DNA of 17,746 nt from contig CAZNRD010000051.1 of assembly GCA_964575425.1 (NCBI GenBank), positions 1 through 17,746 of the forward strand. Direction: 5' to 3'. The notes beneath the pieces were generated by a model. The model saw nothing but the letters and a program-made list of their open reading frames with translations. It had not been told where the DNA came from and searched no databases. The number at the start of each line of letters is the position of its first letter. Position 1 is the stretch's first letter. The position numbers and the translations under genes were made by a program. This document shows positions 14,542 to 17,746 of the stretch, in pieces. The stretch is from DATEAV01 sp964575425. Its GTDB lineage: Bacteria > Chloroflexota > Anaerolineae > Anaerolineales > E44-bin32.

Positions 14542-16337
14542 AGGTTCCAAAAGAGATGCAGCCCGACGAGGATTACGATGAAGGTCAGCGCAGTCAGCGG
14601 CGCGCCGACGCGCACGTAGTCGCGCGGGCGATAGCCGCCCGAGCCCATGACGAGCGTGTTGACCGGGTGAGCGACCGGCGTGAGAAACGCCAGCGAACAG
14701 CCAAGGGCGACAGCCATGGCCATGCCGCGTGGATCCGCCCCGGAGGCGTCGGCAAGGGAGAGCGCCACGGGGGAAAGCAGGATGGGCACGATGGCCTGAC
14801 CTCCAAGGAGCTGGTTGAGCAGCGTGGCGGCCGCCATGACGAGCGCCGCCACGCCGAGCGGACCTGCGCGCAAGGAGAGTGTCGAGATGCTCTCGGCCAA
14901 TCGATTGGCCAAGCCTGTGGCCGTGAGCGCGATGCCCAGGGGCCACACGCCGGCGATCAGGAAGATGGCCTTCCACTCTACAGCGCGGTAGGCTTCATCC
15001 ATCGTCAGGCAGCCGGTCAGCAGCAGCGCCAGCGCGCCGCACATGGTGACGACTGCAATGGGCGCCCAGCCAAGCGCGGCGGCGGTCAGCGTGAGCAGCC
15101 CGATGGCGGCCGCCAGCCGCATCTTACGCGGCCGCAGCACGGCGTCGGGGTCCTCTGCGAGCAGGATGAAGTCCCGCTCGTCCCGCAGGTAGCGGAAACG
15201 ATCGGCAGCGCCTTGAAGCAGCAGCGCGTCACCCGGCTGAAGGGCCAAATCCGAGATCCCTGCGCGGATAGGTTGCCCCTGCCGCCACAGGGCCAGGACG
15301 TTCAGACCGTATTTCTCGCGGAAGTGCAGGTCCCTCAGCGACTTGCCGGCCATGCGCGCGTGGGGAGAGAGGACGACTTCGCCGAGCACATGGGCGGCGT
15401 CGGTGAGTTCCAGGGGAATGCTCGGCTCGGCGAGGAGCCTGAGCCCATGTTCGGCGAGGGTTTCGGGGCTGGGGCTTCCCTGGGCGAGCAGCACATCGCC
15501 GGCGAGCACGATCTCCTCGCGCGCCGGGGCGACGACGACCTGCCCGTTGCGCGCCAGGGCCACGACCGACAGGCCGCATCGTTGCGCCCAGTCACCCTGC
15601 CACAGGCTGAGGCCCGCCAGGGGCGAGCCGGGCTGGACGACGACCTCACACAGGCTCTTCTCCAGGCCGTACAGCCCCGCCAGTTCTGCACGCAGGCGAG
15701 CGGCGCGAGCGGAGAGCCCCGCCGGGTCGCGAGCCGGAAGAAGCCTCCGCCCGAAGAAGACCATGTAGCCCGCCCCGACCACCACCACCATCGATCCGAT
15801 CGGGAAGAAGTCGAGCAGGTTGAACGGTGCAAGCCCGGCCTGCCGCAGTGTGCCGCTGACAATGATGTTGGCTGTGGCCAGCAGGGTGGCCATGCCGCCG
15901 AGGATCGTGCCAAAGGCCAGCGGCATCAGAAGCTTGGAGGGGGCGATCCTGCTCTGGCGCGATAGGCTGATGACAGCCGGGAGAAGCACCCCAGCAGCAG
16001 CGATGTTGTTCATGAACAGGGACAGGGTGGCGGCTGCAAGCGTGGTGACCAGGACCGCCCTCCGCTCCTCCCCTCCACTCCAGCGCAGAAGATAACCCCC
16101 GATGACGTGCGTCACGCCCGTCTGCCGCAGCCCCTCAGAGATGAAGAAGATCGAGAGGATGGTGACGACCGCCGAAGCGCCGAACCCTGAAAACACCTGC
16201 TCCGGCGCCACCAGACCGCTCAGGCCGAGGGCCACCAGGATGAGCAGCCCGACGACATCCGGGCGCAGACGAGTGGCGATGAACAGGACGGCAGCGCCGA
16301 GCAAGATGAGCAGGAGCAGGAGCTCGGGGACAGTCAT
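14538..16337 (-). CDS. SLC13/DASS-type permease with two RCK_C (TrkA-C) domains
   Basis: This 599-residue membrane protein has hydrophobic helices at about 3-200, two soluble TrkA-C/RCK_C domains at about 225-295 and 305-385, and hydrophobic helices again at about 405-595. This is the arrangement of the SAC1/SLC13-like ion transporter family. NNIAAAGVLLP (110-120) and TPVAHPVNTLVMGSGGY (553-569) match the paired SNT-type motifs. Members move sulfate, dicarboxylates or other anions with Na+; the substrate cannot be named here. The GTGA overlap joins it to tgt. ATG 16337 is chosen over a longer frame since TATAAT lies only nine bases before it, leaving little room for an upstream start. Confidence 0.9.
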   Translation of the reverse strand: MTVPELLLLLILLGAAVLFIATRLRPDVVGLLILVALGLSGLVAPEQVFSGFGASAVVTILSIFFISEGLRQTGVTHVIGGYLLRWSGGEERRAVLVTTLAAATLSLFMNNIAAAGVLLPAVISLSRQSRIAPSKLLMPLAFGTILGGMATLLATANIIVSGTLRQAGLAPFNLLDFFPIGSMVVVVGAGYMVFFGRRLLPARDPAGLSARAARLRAELAGLYGLEKSLCEVVVQPGSPLAGLSLWQGDWAQRCGLSVVALARNGQVVVAPAREEIVLAGDVLLAQGSPSPETLAEHGLRLLAEPSIPLELTDAAHVLGEVVLSPHARMAGKSLRDLHFREKYGLNVLALWRQGQPIRAGISDLALQPGDALLLQGAADRFRYLRDERDFILLAEDPDAVLRPRKMRLAAAIGLLTLTAAALGWAPIAVVTMCGALALLLTGCLTMDEAYRAVEWKAIFLIAGVWPLGIALTATGLANRLAESISTLSLRAGPLGVAALVMAAATLLNQLLGGQAIVPILLSPVALSLADASGADPRGMAMAVALGCSLAFLTPVAHPVNTLVMGSGGYRPRDYVRVGAPLTALTFIVILVGLHLFWNL

Positions 16338-16346
16338 GACCTGGCG

Positions 16347-16352
16347 ATTATA
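16347..16352 (-). promoter_or_regulatory. -10 box (TATAAT) of the permease-tgt-uppP operon
   Basis: A perfect TATAAT on the minus strand ends nine bases before ATG 16337, so the transcript would be leaderless or nearly so. The -35 at 17 bases (TGGCAA) is poor. The -10 is preceded by GGAGGG. Confidence 0.55.
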
Positions 16353-16369
16353 CCCTCCGGATATCGCCG

Positions 16370-16398
16370 TTGCCACGCGCGGCCCAGCGGCTTATACT
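16370..16398 (+). promoter_or_regulatory. Promoter of alr
   Basis: -35 TTGCCA (16370-16375), 17-base spacer and -10 TATACT (16393-16398). ATG 16408 is nine bases after the -10, so the message is probably leaderless. It stands back to back with the permease promoter in a 70-base divergent gap. Confidence 0.65.
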
Positions 16399-16407
16399 GC
16401 ATGCCTC

Positions 16408-17544
16408 ATGCTTCCCAACAACCACTACTCGAACTGGCTCGAGATCGACCTGACCGCCATCGCCGACAACACCCGCCAATGCCTGAAGCGAACGGGCGTC
16501 GCGGTGATGGCCGTGGTGAAGGCCAACGCCTACGGCCACGGACTGGTGCCGGTGGCCCGCGCCGCGCGCCGGGCGGGAGCCGGCTGGTGCGGTGTGGCGC
16601 GCATCGACGAGGCGCTTGAGCTCCGTCAGGGCGGCGTCGAGGGGCCGATTCTGGTCCTGGGGGCGACTCCCCTCGGTCGCATGCAAGAGGCAGTCGCGGC
16701 GCAGGTGTCGATGGCGGTGTGGGAGGCAGAACAGGTGGAGGGTGCGCAGGCGGCGGCCGCTCGCGCCGGGCAGCCAGCGCGGCTGCACCTCAAGGTCGAC
16801 ACCGGAATGACTCGCCTCGGCATCGAACCAGGAGGCGCTGTCGCCCTGGCCCGCCGCATCGCGGCCGCGCCAGGGGTCGACTTCGAAGGCATCTTCACGC
16901 ATTTCGCCCGCGCCGACGAGCGCGACTCCCATCCGACCGCGGCGCAGGAGGCTCTCTTCCGCGAGGTCATCGACGGTCTCCAGGCTGGCGGCCTGCGGCC
17001 CCGGCTGATCCACGCTGCCAACTCCGCCGCCGGCCTGACACGACCCAGCGCATGGTTCGATATGGTGCGGGTCGGCATCGCCCTGTATGGGCTGGACCCC
17101 TCGCAGGAGTGCCGGCTGCCGGAGGGATTTCGTCCGGCGCTGGGATGGAAGACAGTCCTGACCCAGATCAGGCGAACGCCGCCCGGTCGGGGCGTGAGCT
17201 ACGGCCACACCTATGTGACGCGGAGCGAGGAGCGCATCGGCGTTGCCCCCGTGGGCTACGGCGACGGCTATCGCCGCGTGCCCGGCAACCGGGTTCTCGT
17301 CGGCGGGCGCGAGGTACCAGTGGTCGGTCGCGTGTGCATGGATCAGATCATGGTCCTGCTGGACGCAGTGCCCCAGGCTCGGGTTGGAGACGAGGTGGTG
17401 CTAATTGGGGAGCAGGGCGGCCGCCGCATCACGGTCGATGATCTGGCCGAGTGCTGGGGGACCTTCAACTACGAGGTCGTTTGTGGCCTCTCGGCCCGCG
17501 TGACTCGCCTGTATTTCGACGGGCACGCCCTTTCACCAGCCTGA
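16408..17544 (+). CDS. alr: Alanine racemase
   Basis: Alr interconverts L- and D-alanine for peptidoglycan, using PLP. The 378-residue protein is of normal length. PLP-binding K38 lies in VVKANAYGHG (Y42 in the same motif), the second catalytic base is Y265 in SYGHTY, and the conserved CMDQIMV (310-316) is present. The N-terminal TIM barrel (about 8-240) and C-terminal beta domain (about 245-375) follow in order. An upstream extension is open but the -10 box lies only nine bases before ATG 16408, so a longer start is unlikely. An out-of-frame ATG at 16401 is not used. No ribosome binding site is seen, in line with a leaderless transcript. Confidence 0.96.
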   Translation: MLPNNHYSNWLEIDLTAIADNTRQCLKRTGVAVMAVVKANAYGHGLVPVARAARRAGAGWCGVARIDEALELRQGGVEGPILVLGATPLGRMQEAVAAQVSMAVWEAEQVEGAQAAAARAGQPARLHLKVDTGMTRLGIEPGGAVALARRIAAAPGVDFEGIFTHFARADERDSHPTAAQEALFREVIDGLQAGGLRPRLIHAANSAAGLTRPSAWFDMVRVGIALYGLDPSQECRLPEGFRPALGWKTVLTQIRRTPPGRGVSYGHTYVTRSEERIGVAPVGYGDGYRRVPGNRVLVGGREVPVVGRVCMDQIMVLLDAVPQARVGDEVVLIGEQGGRRITVDDLAECWGTFNYEVVCGLSARVTRLYFDGHALSPA

Positions 17545-17746
17545 GGGATCGCGGATCGGGGCGAAAGTGCCCATGCAGGGCCCCGTTGCCGGGAAGTGGC
17601 TGGAGATTGTGCGTTCCGTGTATCCGAGGCTGTTGAAAAACCCGACGGATCTCGGCCATCGCACGGAGACCCTCACTCTCCCCCACCCCTGACCCCTTCT
17701 ATGAGAAGGCCTTGTATGTCAAGGTCGACGTGGCGACCGAGCGCTC
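17545..17746 (+). other. Stretch after alr without a supportable gene
   Basis: No clear gene or intrinsic terminator is seen. A weak 6-bp stem (CGGGGC with GCCCCG, 17-base loop) stands at about 17556-17584. At 17683 a plus-strand frame opens that could read DPFYEKALYVKVDVATER to the edge. It may belong to a gene continuing outside the window, but no start is convincing. Confidence 0.3.

Noticed and set aside
14556..15965. Long plus-strand open frame opposite the permease gene
   Set aside because: Very rich in Gln, Arg, Glu and Gly with no domain pattern. The minus strand carries a clear membrane protein.
17631..17746. TGTTGAAAAA and the frame near the end as a possible insertion-sequence end or transposase start
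   Set aside because: No inverted repeat, target duplication or transposase motif is visible before the window ends.

Overview
The window looks like chromosomal DNA of a GC-rich bacterium, most probably a Chloroflexota (Anaerolineae-like) member. This is inferred from three things: a mevalonate-pathway cluster with an archaeal-type HMG-CoA synthase, a lipoprotein with a Pro/Thr-rich linker and LysM domains, and AT-rich -10 boxes lying almost on the start codons of several genes. I see no phage, insertion sequence, CRISPR array or rRNA. Every gap between genes is shorter than 300 bases, and the larger ones are described as sites or leaders.

Region 1 (1-3403) is a tRNA and signalling block. It holds tRNA-Glu(UUC), a stand-alone CheY-like receiver, a small basic protein on the minus strand, and a minus-strand two-component pair. 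The pair is a soluble GAF-GAF-HisKA_3 kinase followed by a single-domain receiver whose phospho-acceptor Asp is replaced by Glu.

Region 2 (3404-8912) is the most interesting part. It is a plus-strand early-mevalonate cluster: class II HMG-CoA reductase, archaeal-type HMG-CoA synthase, a thiolase-fold protein that has lost its nucleophilic Cys and its GHP-motif His, a DUF35 zinc-ribbon/OB protein, and a second thiolase that keeps Cys and both His. In archaea a thiolase, HMG-CoA synthase and DUF35 protein form one complex that passes acetoacetyl-CoA between active sites. Here the same parts occur with an extra degenerate thiolase paralogue and with the reductase, so acetyl-CoA to mevalonate is covered by one locus. 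Three phased CCTGANAG repeats lie before the DUF35 gene, and one more copy lies upstream of the reductase.

Region 3 (8913-11748, plus strand) holds a two-LysM lipoprotein with a good promoter and terminator, an ADP-ribose pyrophosphatase-type NUDIX hydrolase, a two-helix membrane protein of unknown function, and a metallo-beta-lactamase-fold hydrolase coupled to it by a TGATG overlap.

Region 4 (11763-16337, minus strand) is a tight operon: SLC13-type permease with two RCK_C domains, tgt (queuine tRNA-ribosyltransferase), uppP (undecaprenyl-diphosphatase), and an orphan PstS-like binding lipoprotein. Adjacent genes are joined by four-base GTGA or ATGA overlaps. It is divergent from alr (alanine racemase, 16408-17544), across a 70-base region with two opposed promoters that may both make leaderless mRNAs. 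The last 200 bases hold no gene I can support.
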